Shown: positions 1 through 9,005, numbered from the stretch's first letter. The stretch: DNA of 64,000 nt from VRUE01 sp963727465 (GCA_963727465.1 CAVSGL010000008.1:62001-126000); one strand, 5' to 3'. Notes: generated from the letters alone by a model not told the origin. Program-made: numbers and translations.

Positions 1-1179
1 CTACTGCTCGACGGTCTGGACGACCTTCAGCGCTCGGTCGCGGATGTCGGGCAGGCCGTCGAGGAACGGCGTCAGGTGGCGGCCGATGATCTTGCCGTCG
101 CGCTCGTGCCACGGCGGATTCGGCTGAAGGGTCGAGACTTCCCCGTGGCCGCCGGTCGGACGGCCGTAGAGGTAGCGCGGCTCGCCGCCGGTCCACAGCA
201 CCGCCCGCAGCACCGGGTCGAACGCGGCCGGTTCGACCTCCGCGCCCGCCGCGGCGGCGATCGCTTCGGCGGCCACGTCGGCCTCCTGGGTCGCGATCCC
301 GCCCTGCTTGACCGGAAAACCGGTGACGTCGCCGGCGGCGAAGACGCCGTCCGCGCCGGCAACCGCGCAATGCTCGTCGACCGAGAGAAAGCCGTCCTCG
401 TCGGCGATCAAGCCGTCGATCCGCCGCCCCTCGAGCCGCGGCAGGCTGACCACGGCCTCGGTCTCCACCGGCTCCCCCGGCGCGAGCTTCAGCTGTCCGT
501 CCTCATAGGAGACGGGATGGACGCCGGTCAGCAGGCGGATCCCGTGCTGGTCCAGCAGCTCGGCCATCTGCTCGGCGACCGCGCGACCGAACAGGCCCAG
601 CGGCGCCTCCTCCGGCGTCGCCACTGTCAGGCGCGCGTCTTCGATCCCCGACTTCGTCAGCACCGAGGAAGCGAGCAGCGCCAGCTCGTAGAGCGGCAGG
701 GCCCAGGTGTTGCCGCCGGGCATGGTGAAGACGACGTCGCGCAGGGCGCCCGCACGCAGCTTGCGAACCACGGTCCCGAAGGCGCCTTCGTCGGCCACCC
801 CCCAGAAGGTGACGGCGCCGGGAACGGCCCAGAGCATCCGCGCCCCGGAGGCGACGACGAGATAGTCGTAAGCGATCTGCTCGCCGTCGCGCACGGTCGC
901 CACCCTCGCCTCGGAGTCGACCGAGAAGATTCCGCCGAGGCGGAAGGCGATCCCGATCCGCTCCGCCAGCGAGACCAGGTCGTAGCGCAGGATGCTGGCC
1001 GCGCCGTAGGGCTCGCCGACGGCGAACGGGCGGTAGACGAACTCGCCGCGGGGCGAGCAGAGCTCGACGTCGAGCCGATCGCCCGCCAATGTGCGCAGCG
1101 CCAGCGCCGCCTCGAGCGCGGCGACGCCGCCGCCGGCGATCAGAACCCGCGCCTGCGCCTGCTGTGGGTTCCCAGCCAT
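1..1179 (-). CDS. NAD(P)/FAD-dependent oxidoreductase (NDH-2/SQR-like fold)
   Basis: This is a complete 392-aa flavoprotein ending in TAG at the window edge. The N-terminal dinucleotide motif GGGVAALE lies at residues 16-23. A second FAD motif, AAGDVTGFP, lies near residue 285 and is followed by GGIATQEA, as in type II NADH dehydrogenases and sulfide:quinone reductase relatives. I see no redox-active cysteine pair, so a sulfide:quinone reductase role is not supported. It is probably a soluble or membrane-associated FAD oxidoreductase of unknown electron acceptor. A divergent universal stress gene begins 110 bp away, so the pair may share stress-linked expression; that is inference. Confidence 0.85.
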   Translation of the reverse strand: MAGNPQQAQARVLIAGGGVAALEAALALRTLAGDRLDVELCSPRGEFVYRPFAVGEPYGAASILRYDLVSLAERIGIAFRLGGIFSVDSEARVATVRDGEQIAYDYLVVASGARMLWAVPGAVTFWGVADEGAFGTVVRKLRAGALRDVVFTMPGGNTWALPLYELALLASSVLTKSGIEDARLTVATPEEAPLGLFGRAVAEQMAELLDQHGIRLLTGVHPVSYEDGQLKLAPGEPVETEAVVSLPRLEGRRIDGLIADEDGFLSVDEHCAVAGADGVFAAGDVTGFPVKQGGIATQEADVAAEAIAAAAGAEVEPAAFDPVLRAVLWTGGEPRYLYGRPTGGHGEVSTLQPNPPWHERDGKIIGRHLTPFLDGLPDIRDRALKVVQTVEQ

Positions 1180-1288
1180 TGAACGAGCGTACGCCCGGCC
1201 CTCCCGAGCTCCATCGGGGTCGGCCCGCAGCAGGGCTGCGGCTTTTCCCCGATTGCGCCCCCCGTCCGCGGCACGATGATTCGCGGCG

Positions 1289-2128
1289 ATGAAACTGCTG
1301 GTCGGCTACGACGGCAGCGCGGGCGGGCGCGACGCGCTCGAGCTGGCGCGGGTGCTCGGCGAGGTCGAGCCGAGCAGCGCGCTCGTCGCCACCGTCGTCC
1401 CCTACGGCCCGCTGCCGGTCGGCTTCACCGAGCTCGAGCAGGACGCCGCCAGGGAAGCCGAGCCGCTGCTCGATGAGGCGCGGCGGCAGCTCGACGACCT
1501 CGAGGTGAGCACGCGGGCCTTCGGCGGCGGCTCCCCGGCCGGGGTGATCACCGACCTCGCCGAAAGCGAGCACGTGGACGCGATCGTGCTCGGCTCGCCG
1601 CATCGCGGCGCGGTTGGGCGGGCGCTGATCGGCAGCGTCGCCGAGGGCGTCCTGCACGGCGCGCCCTGCGCGGCGCTCGTCGCCCCGCGCGGCTACGCGG
1701 GCAACGGCCACGGGCCGTTCGGCTCGATCGCCGTCGCCTACGACGGCACCCCGGAAGCGAAGGCGGCCCTGGCGCGGGCACGGCAGCTCGCCGAAGCGAG
1801 CCGCGCGGCGCTGCGCATCCTCACCGTGGTGGCGCCGCCGGTCGCCCTGCCGGGTGCCGTCGGCTACACGCCGATCAACCCGCCGGAACCGAAGCAGATC
1901 CTCGAGCAGGCCGTCGCCGCGGCCGGCACCGCGGTGACCGTCGACGCCCGCCGCCTCGACGGCGTGCCCGCCCAGGCCCTGGCCGACGCCTGCGAGGAGG
2001 GCGTCGACCTGCTCGTCGCCGGCTCGCGCGGCTACGGCCCGATGGCGCGGGTGCTGCTCGGCTCGGTTTCGACCCGCCTGATCAACATCGCTCCCTGCCC
2101 CGTCCTCGTCGCCCCCCGGCCCTCCTGA
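1289..2128 (+). CDS. Universal stress protein, tandem UspA domains
   Basis: This 279-aa protein has two Usp domains, about residues 1-135 and 146-279. Each carries the ATP-binding signature G-x2-G-x9-G(S/T): LGSPHRGAVGRALIGS in the first and AGSRGYGPMARVLLGS in the second. Tandem Usp proteins bind ATP and support survival under hypoxia or energy stress in actinobacteria. The gene starts with ATG (MKLLVGYDGS) and ends 6 nt before a 43-nt palindrome that probably ends transcription. A PRTase/erythromycin-esterase pair lies 4 kb downstream; those families co-occur with Usp proteins in the mycobacterial dormancy regulon, so a stress role is reasonable. Confidence 0.92.
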   Translation: MKLLVGYDGSAGGRDALELARVLGEVEPSSALVATVVPYGPLPVGFTELEQDAAREAEPLLDEARRQLDDLEVSTRAFGGGSPAGVITDLAESEHVDAIVLGSPHRGAVGRALIGSVAEGVLHGAPCAALVAPRGYAGNGHGPFGSIAVAYDGTPEAKAALARARQLAEASRAALRILTVVAPPVALPGAVGYTPINPPEPKQILEQAVAAAGTAVTVDARRLDGVPAQALADACEEGVDLLVAGSRGYGPMARVLLGSVSTRLINIAPCPVLVAPRPS

Positions 2129-2134
2129 CCGACC

Positions 2135-2177
2135 GCGGTCGAGGTTTTCGTCGCATACCGACGAAAACCTCGACCGC
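2135..2177. repeat. REP-like palindrome, copy 1
   Basis: A perfect 19-bp stem (left arm gcggtcgaggttttcgtcg, right arm 2159-2177) encloses the 5-nt loop catac. It lies 6 nt after the stop of the universal stress gene and just before the stop of the convergent deacetylase gene. Near-identical copies sit at 5941, 22756 and 38896. The internal T and A runs fall inside the stem rather than after it, so it resembles a bidirectional terminator or a REP-type mRNA-stabilising element rather than a classic intrinsic terminator. Confidence 0.9.
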
Positions 2178-2182
2178 CGAGC

Positions 2183-3199
2183 TCAGAGCGTCCAGTAGCG
2201 GCCGATGTGGGAGGCGGCGCGGGAGGTGACGATCGGGTCGGGGGCGATCGACTCGGCCTCGCCCTCGCCGGCGAGCGCCCGCATCGTCGCCTCGACCGAC
2301 TCGGCCAGCGCCGGCGGGGCGTAGCCGCCCTCGAGCACGGCGCCCAGCGGCGCTCCCTGGGCGCGGGCGAGCTCGCGCACCTGGCACGCCATGCGAGCGA
2401 AGGACTCCGCCTGAAGCCGGCAGCCGCCCAGCGGGTCGTCGACGTGCGCGTCGAAGCCGGCCGAGATCAGCACGAGCTGCGGCTCGAAGGCGGTCGCGAC
2501 CGGGACGACCACGTACTCGAGCAGCGAGAGCCATACGTCCTCTTCGGAGCCGGCGGGCACCGGCAGGTTGACCGTGTAGCCCTCGCCGGGCCCCGAGCCG
2601 GCGTCGGCGATCGAGCCGCTGCCCGGGTAGATCCCCTGCTGGTGCAGGCCGGCGACGAGGACGTCGTCGCGCTGGCGGAAGGCCTCGACCGTGCCGTTGC
2701 CGTGGTGCACGTCCCAGTCGAGGATCAGGACCCGGTCGAGGCCCAGCTCGCGGATCGCCAGCTCGGCCGCGATCGCGACGTTGTCGAAGAGGCAGAAGCC
2801 CATCGCCCGGTCGGGCTCGGCGTGGTGGCCCGCCGGGCGCACGGCGCAGAAGCCCGCCTCGGCGTCGCCGGCGAGCAGCGCCCGCGTCATCTCGCAGGCG
2901 CCGCCCGCCGCGCGCAGGGCGGCACGAAAGGAGCCTTCGCCGACGTAGGTGTCGGCGTCGACCGCGCCGCCGCCGAGCGCCGCGAGGTCGCGGATCGCCT
3001 CGACGTGGCGCGGCGCGTGAACGAGCTCCAGCTCACGCTCCGACGCCGCCGGCGCCTCACGCCGCTCCCAGCCGAAGTGGTCCGCCGCGCCGAGCCGCGC
3101 TTCGATCGCCCGCAGCCGCTGCGGCGTGTCGGGGTGGCCCGGCAGCTGCGCCCCCGGATCGTGCTCGAGGCAGGAGGGGTGGCTGAAGTAGAGAGCCAT
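2183..3199 (-). CDS. Histone-deacetylase-superfamily (AcuC-like) deacetylase
   Basis: This 338-aa protein is a zinc-dependent arginase/deacetylase-fold enzyme that removes acyl groups from lysines or polyamines. Family hallmarks are visible: RPAGHHAEPDRAMGFC with the tandem active-site histidines, DWDVHHGNGT with zinc ligands Asp and His, SAGFDAHVDDPLGG with the third zinc ligand, and LEGGY near the C-terminus. It starts 33 bp from the divergent acetyltransferase/acyl-CoA-synthetase gene, so the two probably form an acetylation/deacetylation pair like acuA-acuC of Bacillus. The substrate is inferred, not seen. Confidence 0.92.
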   Translation of the reverse strand: MALYFSHPSCLEHDPGAQLPGHPDTPQRLRAIEARLGAADHFGWERREAPAASERELELVHAPRHVEAIRDLAALGGGAVDADTYVGEGSFRAALRAAGGACEMTRALLAGDAEAGFCAVRPAGHHAEPDRAMGFCLFDNVAIAAELAIRELGLDRVLILDWDVHHGNGTVEAFRQRDDVLVAGLHQQGIYPGSGSIADAGSGPGEGYTVNLPVPAGSEEDVWLSLLEYVVVPVATAFEPQLVLISAGFDAHVDDPLGGCRLQAESFARMACQVRELARAQGAPLGAVLEGGYAPPALAESVEATMRALAGEGEAESIAPDPIVTSRAASHIGRYWTL

Positions 3200-3231
3200 C
3201 GAGGCGACTGTAGACGGCTACCATCGCGGGC

Positions 3232-5937
3232 GTGGGCGCCGACTACCCGGCCTATCGTGAAGCGGACGTCGTCCTGCGCGACGGCTCGACCGTCCACCTG
3301 CGCCCGGTCCGCGCCGCCGACGCGCCGGCTCTGCTCGGGCTCTTCGAGAGCCTCGGCGCCGACTCGCGCATGTTCCGCTTCTTCTCCGGCGCCAGCGACC
3401 TCGAGGCCGCCGCGGCCGAGCTCAGCGAGGTCGACTACGAGCAGCGCTACGGCCTGGTCGCGACGCGCGGCGACGGCGAGCACACGGTCGGGCACGGCAC
3501 CTACATCGCCACCGGGCCGGGCCGAGCCGAGGTCGCCTTCGCGATCTCCGACGAGCTCCAGGGGCAGGGCCTGGGGACGATCCTGCTCGCCCACCTCGCC
3601 GAGGTCGCCCAGGAGAACGGGGTCGAGGTCTTCTTCGCCGAGGTCCTGCCGCAGAACCACCGCATGGTCGAGGTCTTCCGCGAAAGCGGCTTCCCGATCG
3701 AGACCTCGTCCGAACCGGGCACGATCCACGTCGAGCTTCCGACCTCGTTCGGCGAGGAGGCGGTCGGGCGCTTCGAGGAGCGCGACCGGCACGCGGCCGA
3801 GGCGGCGGTGCGGCGCTTCCTGCACCCGCGCGCGGTGATCGTGGTCGGCGCCTCGCGCCGCCGCGAGACGGTCGGCGGCGCCGTCTTCCACAACCTGCTC
3901 GAATCGGGCTTCGGCGGGGTCGTGCACCCGGTCAACCCGGCCAGCGACGTGGTCCAGTCGGTGCGCGCCTACCGCCGCGTCGCCGAGGTGCCGGGCGAGG
4001 CCGACCTCGGGGTGATCGCCGTGCCGCCCGAGGCGGCGGTGGAGGCGGCGCGCGAATGCGCCGCCAAGGGAGTCACGACGCTGGTCGTGCTCGCGGCCGG
4101 CTTCGCCGAGACCGGCGCCGAGGGCGCCGCGCAGCAGCAGCGCCTGGTCGAGGTCTGCCGCGAGACCGGCATGCGGCTGGTCGGCCCGAACTGCCTCGGC
4201 GTGATCCTCAACGAAGACGGCGGCGGCCTCAACGCCAGCTTCGCCCCGGCGAGCCCGCCGCCCGGCAACGTCGGCTTCGTCACCCAGAGCGGCGCGCTCG
4301 GGCTCGCCCTGATCGACCTCGCCGCCGACCGCGGCCTCGGCGTCTCCTCCTTCGCCTCGATCGGCAACCGCGCCGACATCACCGCCAACGACCTGCTCGA
4401 GTACTGGGAGGGCGATGCGGCGACCGAGGTGGCGCTGCTCTACATCGAGTCCTTCAGCGACCCGGGGCGCTTCTCCCGGGTCGCCCGGCGTGCCGGCCGC
4501 GAGATGCCGATCGTCGTCGTCAAGAGCGGCCGCTCGGTCGCCGGCGAGCGCGCCACCGGCTCGCACACCGGCGCCCTGCTCTCGGCCTCCGACGTGACCG
4601 TCGACGCGCTCTTCGACCAGGCCGGCGTGATCCGCACCGAGACCCTCGCCGAGCTGCTCGACGTCGCCGCCCTGCTCGGCAGCCAGCCGCTGCCGGCCGG
4701 GCCGCGGGTCGGCATCCTGACCAACGCGGGCGGGCCGGGGATCATGTGCGCCGACGCCTGCGAGGCCGCCGGGCTGGAGGTGCCGGAGCTGCCCGAGGAG
4801 GTGCGCGCCGCGCTCGCCGAGCACCTGCCGGCCGAGGCCTCGCTGGCCAACCCGGTCGACATGATCGCCACCGCCAACGCCGAGCAGTACCGGCGCTCGA
4901 TCGCGACGCTCTCCGCCTGGGAGGGGATCGACGCGCTGATCGTGATCTTCATCCGGCCGCTGCTGACCCGGGCCGAGGAGGTCGCCGGCGCGGTGCGCTC
5001 GGCGCTCGACGAGATGGAGCGCGAGATCCCGGTGCAGGCGGTCTTCATGTCGAGCGGCGACCGCGAGGCGATGGCCGCGGCCGGCGGCGTGCCGACCTAC
5101 GTCTACCCGGAGGACGCGGCGCGGACCCTCGGCCGGGCGATGAAGCACGTCCGCTGGCGCGCCCGGCCGGCCGAAGAGCCGCCGCGGCTGGGCGACACGC
5201 GTCCCGACGAGGCGGCGGCGGTGATCGCGCAGGCCCTGGCGGACGGGAGCGAGTGGCTGGGCATGGAGGCCACCGCGGCGCTGCTCGACTGCTACGGGAT
5301 CGCGATGCCGGCCTGGCTGCCCGCCGCCGACCCGGCCGCCGCCGCGCACGCCGCCGAGCGGCTGGGCGGCCCGGTCGCGCTCAAGGCCGAGGGCGCGCAG
5401 ATCCTCCACAAGACCGATCTCGGCGCGGTGCGCACGGGGCTGGGCGACGCGACCGCGGTGGCCGGCGCCGCGGTGCAGATGGACGAGGCGCTCGCCGAGG
5501 CGGGCGTCGAGCGCGAGAGCTTCCTCGTCCAGGCGATGGCCGGCGAGGGCGTCGAGCTGCTGGTCGGGATCGCCGGCGACCCGGCGTTCGGCCCGGTGCT
5601 CGCCTGCGGCGCCGGCGGCACCCGCGCCGAGCTGCACCGCGACGTCGCCGTGCGCATCTGCCCGGTCAGCGCCGGCGAAGCGAGCGAGATGCTGCGCTCG
5701 CTGGCGATCTTCCCGCTGCTCACCGGCTACCGCGGCGAGCCGCCGGCCGACCTCGCGGCGCTCGAAGACATGCTGCTGCGGGTCAGCGCGATGGTCGACG
5801 CGCACCGCGAGATCGCCGAGCTCGACCTCAACCCGGTGATCGCCGGCCCCGCCGGCGCAAGCGCGGTCGACGCCCGCATCCGCCTCCGCCCCACCCCGGC
5901 CCCGCGCCCCTGGCCGAGCACCTGGCGGCCCCTCTGA
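3232..5937 (+). CDS. GNAT + NDP-forming acyl-CoA synthetase fusion (Pat-type protein acetyltransferase)
   Basis: This 901-aa multidomain protein has an N-terminal GNAT domain (about 1-180, with the acetyl-CoA loop near ELQGQGLGTILL). A CoA-binding Rossmann domain follows (about 195-330, VVGASRRRETVGG), then succinyl-CoA-ligase-like domains and a C-terminal ATP-grasp domain (about 665-890, ALKAEGAQILHKTDLGAV). The order is the reverse of Salmonella Pat and matches actinobacterial PatA. The ligase loop keeps a histidine at residue 445 (GSHTGALL); in acyl-CoA synthetases this position is phosphorylated, whereas Salmonella Pat lacks it, so real CoA-ligase activity remains possible. The start is GTG and is divergent from the deacetylase. 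Confidence 0.9.
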   Translation: MGADYPAYREADVVLRDGSTVHLRPVRAADAPALLGLFESLGADSRMFRFFSGASDLEAAAAELSEVDYEQRYGLVATRGDGEHTVGHGTYIATGPGRAEVAFAISDELQGQGLGTILLAHLAEVAQENGVEVFFAEVLPQNHRMVEVFRESGFPIETSSEPGTIHVELPTSFGEEAVGRFEERDRHAAEAAVRRFLHPRAVIVVGASRRRETVGGAVFHNLLESGFGGVVHPVNPASDVVQSVRAYRRVAEVPGEADLGVIAVPPEAAVEAARECAAKGVTTLVVLAAGFAETGAEGAAQQQRLVEVCRETGMRLVGPNCLGVILNEDGGGLNASFAPASPPPGNVGFVTQSGALGLALIDLAADRGLGVSSFASIGNRADITANDLLEYWEGDAATEVALLYIESFSDPGRFSRVARRAGREMPIVVVKSGRSVAGERATGSHTGALLSASDVTVDALFDQAGVIRTETLAELLDVAALLGSQPLPAGPRVGILTNAGGPGIMCADACEAAGLEVPELPEEVRAALAEHLPAEASLANPVDMIATANAEQYRRSIATLSAWEGIDALIVIFIRPLLTRAEEVAGAVRSALDEMEREIPVQAVFMSSGDREAMAAAGGVPTYVYPEDAARTLGRAMKHVRWRARPAEEPPRLGDTRPDEAAAVIAQALADGSEWLGMEATAALLDCYGIAMPAWLPAADPAAAAHAAERLGGPVALKAEGAQILHKTDLGAVRTGLGDATAVAGAAVQMDEALAEAGVERESFLVQAMAGEGVELLVGIAGDPAFGPVLACGAGGTRAELHRDVAVRICPVSAGEASEMLRSLAIFPLLTGYRGEPPADLAALEDMLLRVSAMVDAHREIAELDLNPVIAGPAGASAVDARIRLRPTPAPRPWPSTWRPL

Positions 5938-5940
5938 GAG

Positions 5941-5985
5941 CGCGGTCGAGGTTATCGCCGCATAGCGACGAAAACCTCGACCGCG
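5941..5985. repeat. REP-like palindrome, copy 2
   Basis: The arms cgcggtcgaggtt and aacctcgaccgcg are perfect; the inner part (atcgccgcatagcgacga) is imperfect. It lies 3 nt after the stop of the Pat-type gene. This copy is followed by a gene in the same direction rather than a convergent one. Confidence 0.88.
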
Positions 5986-6069
5986 CCTCGGGGGATCGGG
6001 GAAAACCCGCGAGCGCCCCGGCGGGATTATCCGGATGAATCGGCCCTCGCGATCGCACAGACTCGATCA

Positions 6070-6741
6070 ATGGCCGCAGAGGAGGCTTGGCAGCAGATCC
6101 GCTTCTCCGACCGCGCGGACGCCGGCCGGCAGCTCGCCCGCCAGCTCCTGCCGCTCGCCTACGAAAACCCGTTCGTCGTCGCCCTGCCGCGGGGCGGCGT
6201 TCCCGTCGCCCGCGAGGTGGCGCTGGCGCTGAACGCGCCGCTGGACTTCCTCGCCGTGCGCAAGCTCGGCGCCCCGCACAACCCGGAGTACGGGATCGGC
6301 GCCCTGGCGGAGGACGGCACGCGCGTGATCGACCCCGAGGCGATCGCGATCCTGGGAATCAGCAACGGCACGCTCGAGGAGATCACGGCGCGCGAGACCG
6401 AGGAGCTGCGGCGGCGCGCGGCGCTCTACCGCGACGACCGGGCGCCGCTCGACCTCTCGGGACACACGGTGATCGTCGTCGACGACGGGGTCGCAACCGG
6501 GGTGACCGACGCGGCGGCGCTGCGCGCCGTCCGCCGCCGCGGCCCGCGGCGCCTGATCCTCGCCGTGCCGGTCTGCCCGCCGGACACCGCGCGGCGCCTG
6601 GAGGACGAGGCGGACGAGGTCATCTGCCTACAGGCCCCGCCGCGCTTCTTCGGCGTCGGCCAGTGGTACGAGGACTTCTCGCAGACGAGCGACAAGGAGG
6701 TCGTCTCGATCCTGGGGGAATTCCAGAATGCCGCCGTTTGA
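6070..6741 (+). CDS. Type I phosphoribosyltransferase family protein
   Basis: This 223-aa protein has the PRTase fold. PRGGVPVA lies near residue 40, and the PRPP-binding loop VIVVDDGVATGVTDAAA lies near residues 136-152, with the two acidic residues followed by the Thr-rich turn. PRTases of this subtype are linked to erythromycin-esterase-like proteins in actinobacteria; in Mycobacterium tuberculosis Rv2030c both domains are one polypeptide. Here the stop overlaps the start of the esterase gene by 14 nt, which implies translational coupling. The substrate is unknown. Confidence 0.88.
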   Translation: MAAEEAWQQIRFSDRADAGRQLARQLLPLAYENPFVVALPRGGVPVAREVALALNAPLDFLAVRKLGAPHNPEYGIGALAEDGTRVIDPEAIAILGISNGTLEEITARETEELRRRAALYRDDRAPLDLSGHTVIVVDDGVATGVTDAAALRAVRRRGPRRLILAVPVCPPDTARRLEDEADEVICLQAPPRFFGVGQWYEDFSQTSDKEVVSILGEFQNAAV

Positions 6742-8038
6742 GATAGAGGCGCAGCCGCTGAGCGGCGCGGCCGGCGACTACGACGAGCTGCTCGAGCGGA
6801 TCGGCGACGCCAGCGTCGTGCTGCTCGGCGAGGCGTCGCACGGCACGCACGAGTTCTACCGCGAGCGCGCCCTGATCACCCACCGCCTGATCGAGGAGAA
6901 GGGTTTCTGCGCGGTCGCCGTCGAGGCCGACTGGCCCGATGCCCACCGCGTCAACCGCTACGTCCGCGGCGCCGGCGATGACGGGGACGCCGAGGAGGCG
7001 CTGCGCGGCTTCCGCCGCTTTCCCACCTGGATGTGGCGCAACGCCGAGGTGCTCGACTTCGTCGGCTGGCTGCGCGACCGCAACGAACGGGCGGGCGAGG
7101 CGGACGCCGCCGGCTTCTACGGACTCGACCTGTACAGCCTCCACGCCTCGATCGCCGAGGTGATCCGCTACCTGGTGCGGGTCGATCCGGGCGGGGCCAC
7201 ACGGGCGCGCGAGCGCTACGCCTGCTTCGAGCAGTTCGGCCACGAGCAGGCCTACGGGCGGATGACCTCGCTCGGCGTCACCGAGTCCTGCCGCCGCGCC
7301 GTCGTCGCCCAGCTGATCGAGCTCCAGCGCCGCGCCGGCTCCTACCTGCGCGGCGACGGCCTCGCCGCCGAGGACGCCCAGTTCTACGCCGAGCAGAACG
7401 CGCGGCTGATCGCCAGCGCCGAGGAGTACTACCGCTCGATGTTCGCCGACCACGGGACCTCGTGGAACCTGCGCGACCGCCACATGGCAGACACCCTGGT
7501 GCGCCTGCGCGCGCACCTCGCCCGCCACGGGCGCCCGGTGCGGGTGGTCGTCTGGGCGCACAACTCCCACATCGGCGACGCGCGGGCGACCGAGATGGGC
7601 CGGCGCGGCGAGCTCAACGTCGGCCAGCTCGCCCGCGAGCGCTGGCCGGGGGAGGTCGCCCTGGTGGGCTTCACGACCTACGAGGGGACGGTCACCGCCG
7701 CGGCGACCTGGGACGCCCCGGCGGAGCGCAGAGAGGTGCGCCCGGCGCTGCCGGAGAGCTACGAGGCGCTCTTCCACGAGCTGGGCGAGCCCGGCTTCCT
7801 GCTCGACCTGACCCGCGGAGCCGCAGCGGAATCGCTGCGCGGGCCGCTGCTCGAGCGCGCGATCGGGGTCGTCTACCGCCCGGAGACCGAGCGCGTCAGC
7901 CACTACTTCGAGGCCGACCTCGCCGCGCAGCTCGACTTCGTCGTGCACATCGACGAGACGCGCGCGGTCGAGCCGCTCGAGCGCACCGCCGGCTGGCAGC
8001 TGGGCGAGCCGCCCGAGACCTACCCGAGCGCGCTCTGA
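6728..8038 (+). CDS. Erythromycin esterase family protein
   Basis: This 436-aa protein belongs to the EreA/EreB-like family. The catalytic motif is LLGEASHGTHEFYRERA (about residues 32-48), with Glu and His expected to activate water. Later family segments are VEADWPDA, FPTWMWRN and VVVWAHNSHIGDAR. Most chromosomal homologues are not resistance enzymes and their substrates are unknown, so macrolide hydrolysis should not be assumed. It overlaps the upstream PRTase gene by 14 nt, mirroring the Rv2030c fusion. Confidence 0.9.
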   Translation: MPPFEIEAQPLSGAAGDYDELLERIGDASVVLLGEASHGTHEFYRERALITHRLIEEKGFCAVAVEADWPDAHRVNRYVRGAGDDGDAEEALRGFRRFPTWMWRNAEVLDFVGWLRDRNERAGEADAAGFYGLDLYSLHASIAEVIRYLVRVDPGGATRARERYACFEQFGHEQAYGRMTSLGVTESCRRAVVAQLIELQRRAGSYLRGDGLAAEDAQFYAEQNARLIASAEEYYRSMFADHGTSWNLRDRHMADTLVRLRAHLARHGRPVRVVVWAHNSHIGDARATEMGRRGELNVGQLARERWPGEVALVGFTTYEGTVTAAATWDAPAERREVRPALPESYEALFHELGEPGFLLDLTRGAAAESLRGPLLERAIGVVYRPETERVSHYFEADLAAQLDFVVHIDETRAVEPLERTAGWQLGEPPETYPSAL

Positions 8039-8041
8039 GCC

Positions 8042-8290
8042 TCAGGTCCAGAGCAGCGCCCCGACCCGGATCGCGGCATACGTGGGGACGACCGCGTCGC
8101 CGGCCTCGCGAAGGAGGCCCGCGCCGCGCAACTCCCGCACGGCCCGACGGATCTGCTCCTCTTCGGACGGCCCTCCCTCGCCCGACATCTTCTGCACGAG
8201 CTCCGAGACGGTGAGGTGAGTCGGGTGCAGCGCCAGCACCTCGCCGAGCACGGCGGATTCGATCCGCTTGTCCTCGTCGTCCACCGACAT
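8042..8290 (-). CDS. Short winged-helix protein
   Basis: This 82-aa protein looks like a single wHTH domain: LALHPTHLTVSELVQKM as the recognition region, QIRRAVRELRGAGLL as the following helix, and a short wing with VVPTYAAIRV. It begins 3 nt after the stop of the longer wHTH gene 8294-8953, so they are co-transcribed. Very similar layouts occur in the short proteins at 57854 and 58244, which share the (H/A)P..LT..EL and V(V/L).PT.AA motifs. The function is unknown; it may be a DNA-binding or dimerisation partner of the long protein. Confidence 0.75.
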   Translation of the reverse strand: MSVDDEDKRIESAVLGEVLALHPTHLTVSELVQKMSGEGGPSEEEQIRRAVRELRGAGLLREAGDAVVPTYAAIRVGALLWT

Positions 8291-8293
8291 CGT

Positions 8294-8953
8294 TCAGCGC
8301 CTCTTCCCCGCCGAGGCCTTCTTGCCCTCGTCCGGACTTCTCGCCGAGAGGAAGCTGGCGAGGAAAACGGTCGCCGAGGCCTCACGCGTCGCCTCACCGT
8401 TTTCCCGCGCCAGCCGCTGGCTCGCTTCCGCCTGAAGCACGAACACCGCCTCGAGGAAATCGCGCGACAGGCGGCCGAGCGCACTCAACCCGGGCGGATC
8501 GAGAATCAGCGGAGTCCATCCCAGCTCGCCCGGCCGCTTGTCGAACAAACCGGCCTCGGCCGAGGCGCAGGCGTCGTCGAAGAACTCCTGGAGGATGCGC
8601 AGCGAGATCGACTTCCGCACCCTGGCCGGCAGGTTCCGCCACGCGTCCGGAGGGATCAGCGTTGGCGTTGCGGCACGGTAGAAGTGCTCGACGGCGCCGC
8701 GGCGCGGCACCGTGTGGTCGAGTTCGATCAGACCGCACTTCCGCAGGACGGACACGTGGTAGCTGACCTGACTCAGTCCTTCCCCAAGCTCATCGGCGAT
8801 CTCCTTGGGGCTGGCGACCCGATCGCAGAGGACAGCGAAGACCCCGACCCTGTCCTCGTTCGAGAGCGCATGCATGTGTCTGCAATTGAGCAGCCCCCGC
8901 GGTCTCCTCTTCCCCGATCTGCGGTCCTTGTCGTCTCGTTTATCGCGCGCCAT
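8294..8953 (-). CDS. Long ArsR-like winged-helix regulator (paralog 1)
   Basis: The start is ATG at 8953 (219 aa), preceded by ggagg at 9-nt spacing; an upstream GTG in frame is less likely. A basic N-terminus precedes an ArsR-type wHTH (about residues 28-95: SPKEIADELGEGLSQVSYHVSVL), then RRGAVEHFYRA and a helical C-terminal domain with AGLFDKRPGELGWTPLILD. Four other long proteins in the window (11708, 12608, 59552, 61359) share this architecture. An IS701-type element sits about 50 bp upstream of the start and may have displaced its promoter. Confidence 0.85.
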   Translation of the reverse strand: MARDKRDDKDRRSGKRRPRGLLNCRHMHALSNEDRVGVFAVLCDRVASPKEIADELGEGLSQVSYHVSVLRKCGLIELDHTVPRRGAVEHFYRAATPTLIPPDAWRNLPARVRKSISLRILQEFFDDACASAEAGLFDKRPGELGWTPLILDPPGLSALGRLSRDFLEAVFVLQAEASQRLARENGEATREASATVFLASFLSARSPDEGKKASAGKRR

Positions 8954-9005
8954 CCGGGTCTGCCTCCATTCTTTTTTTGGTACGCCACTACAGAGGCACA
9001 CCACG

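Noticed and set aside
2887..5805. A 972-codon open frame on the minus strand opposite the Pat-type gene
   Set aside because: It is a codon-bias shadow in GC-rich DNA: Arg/Gly/His-rich composition, no domains, and it lies opposite a well-conserved multidomain protein.
6728..8038. Macrolide resistance gene
   Set aside because: Although it belongs to the erythromycin esterase family, its genomic pairing with a PRTase points to a chromosomal stress function; resistance cannot be claimed from sequence.
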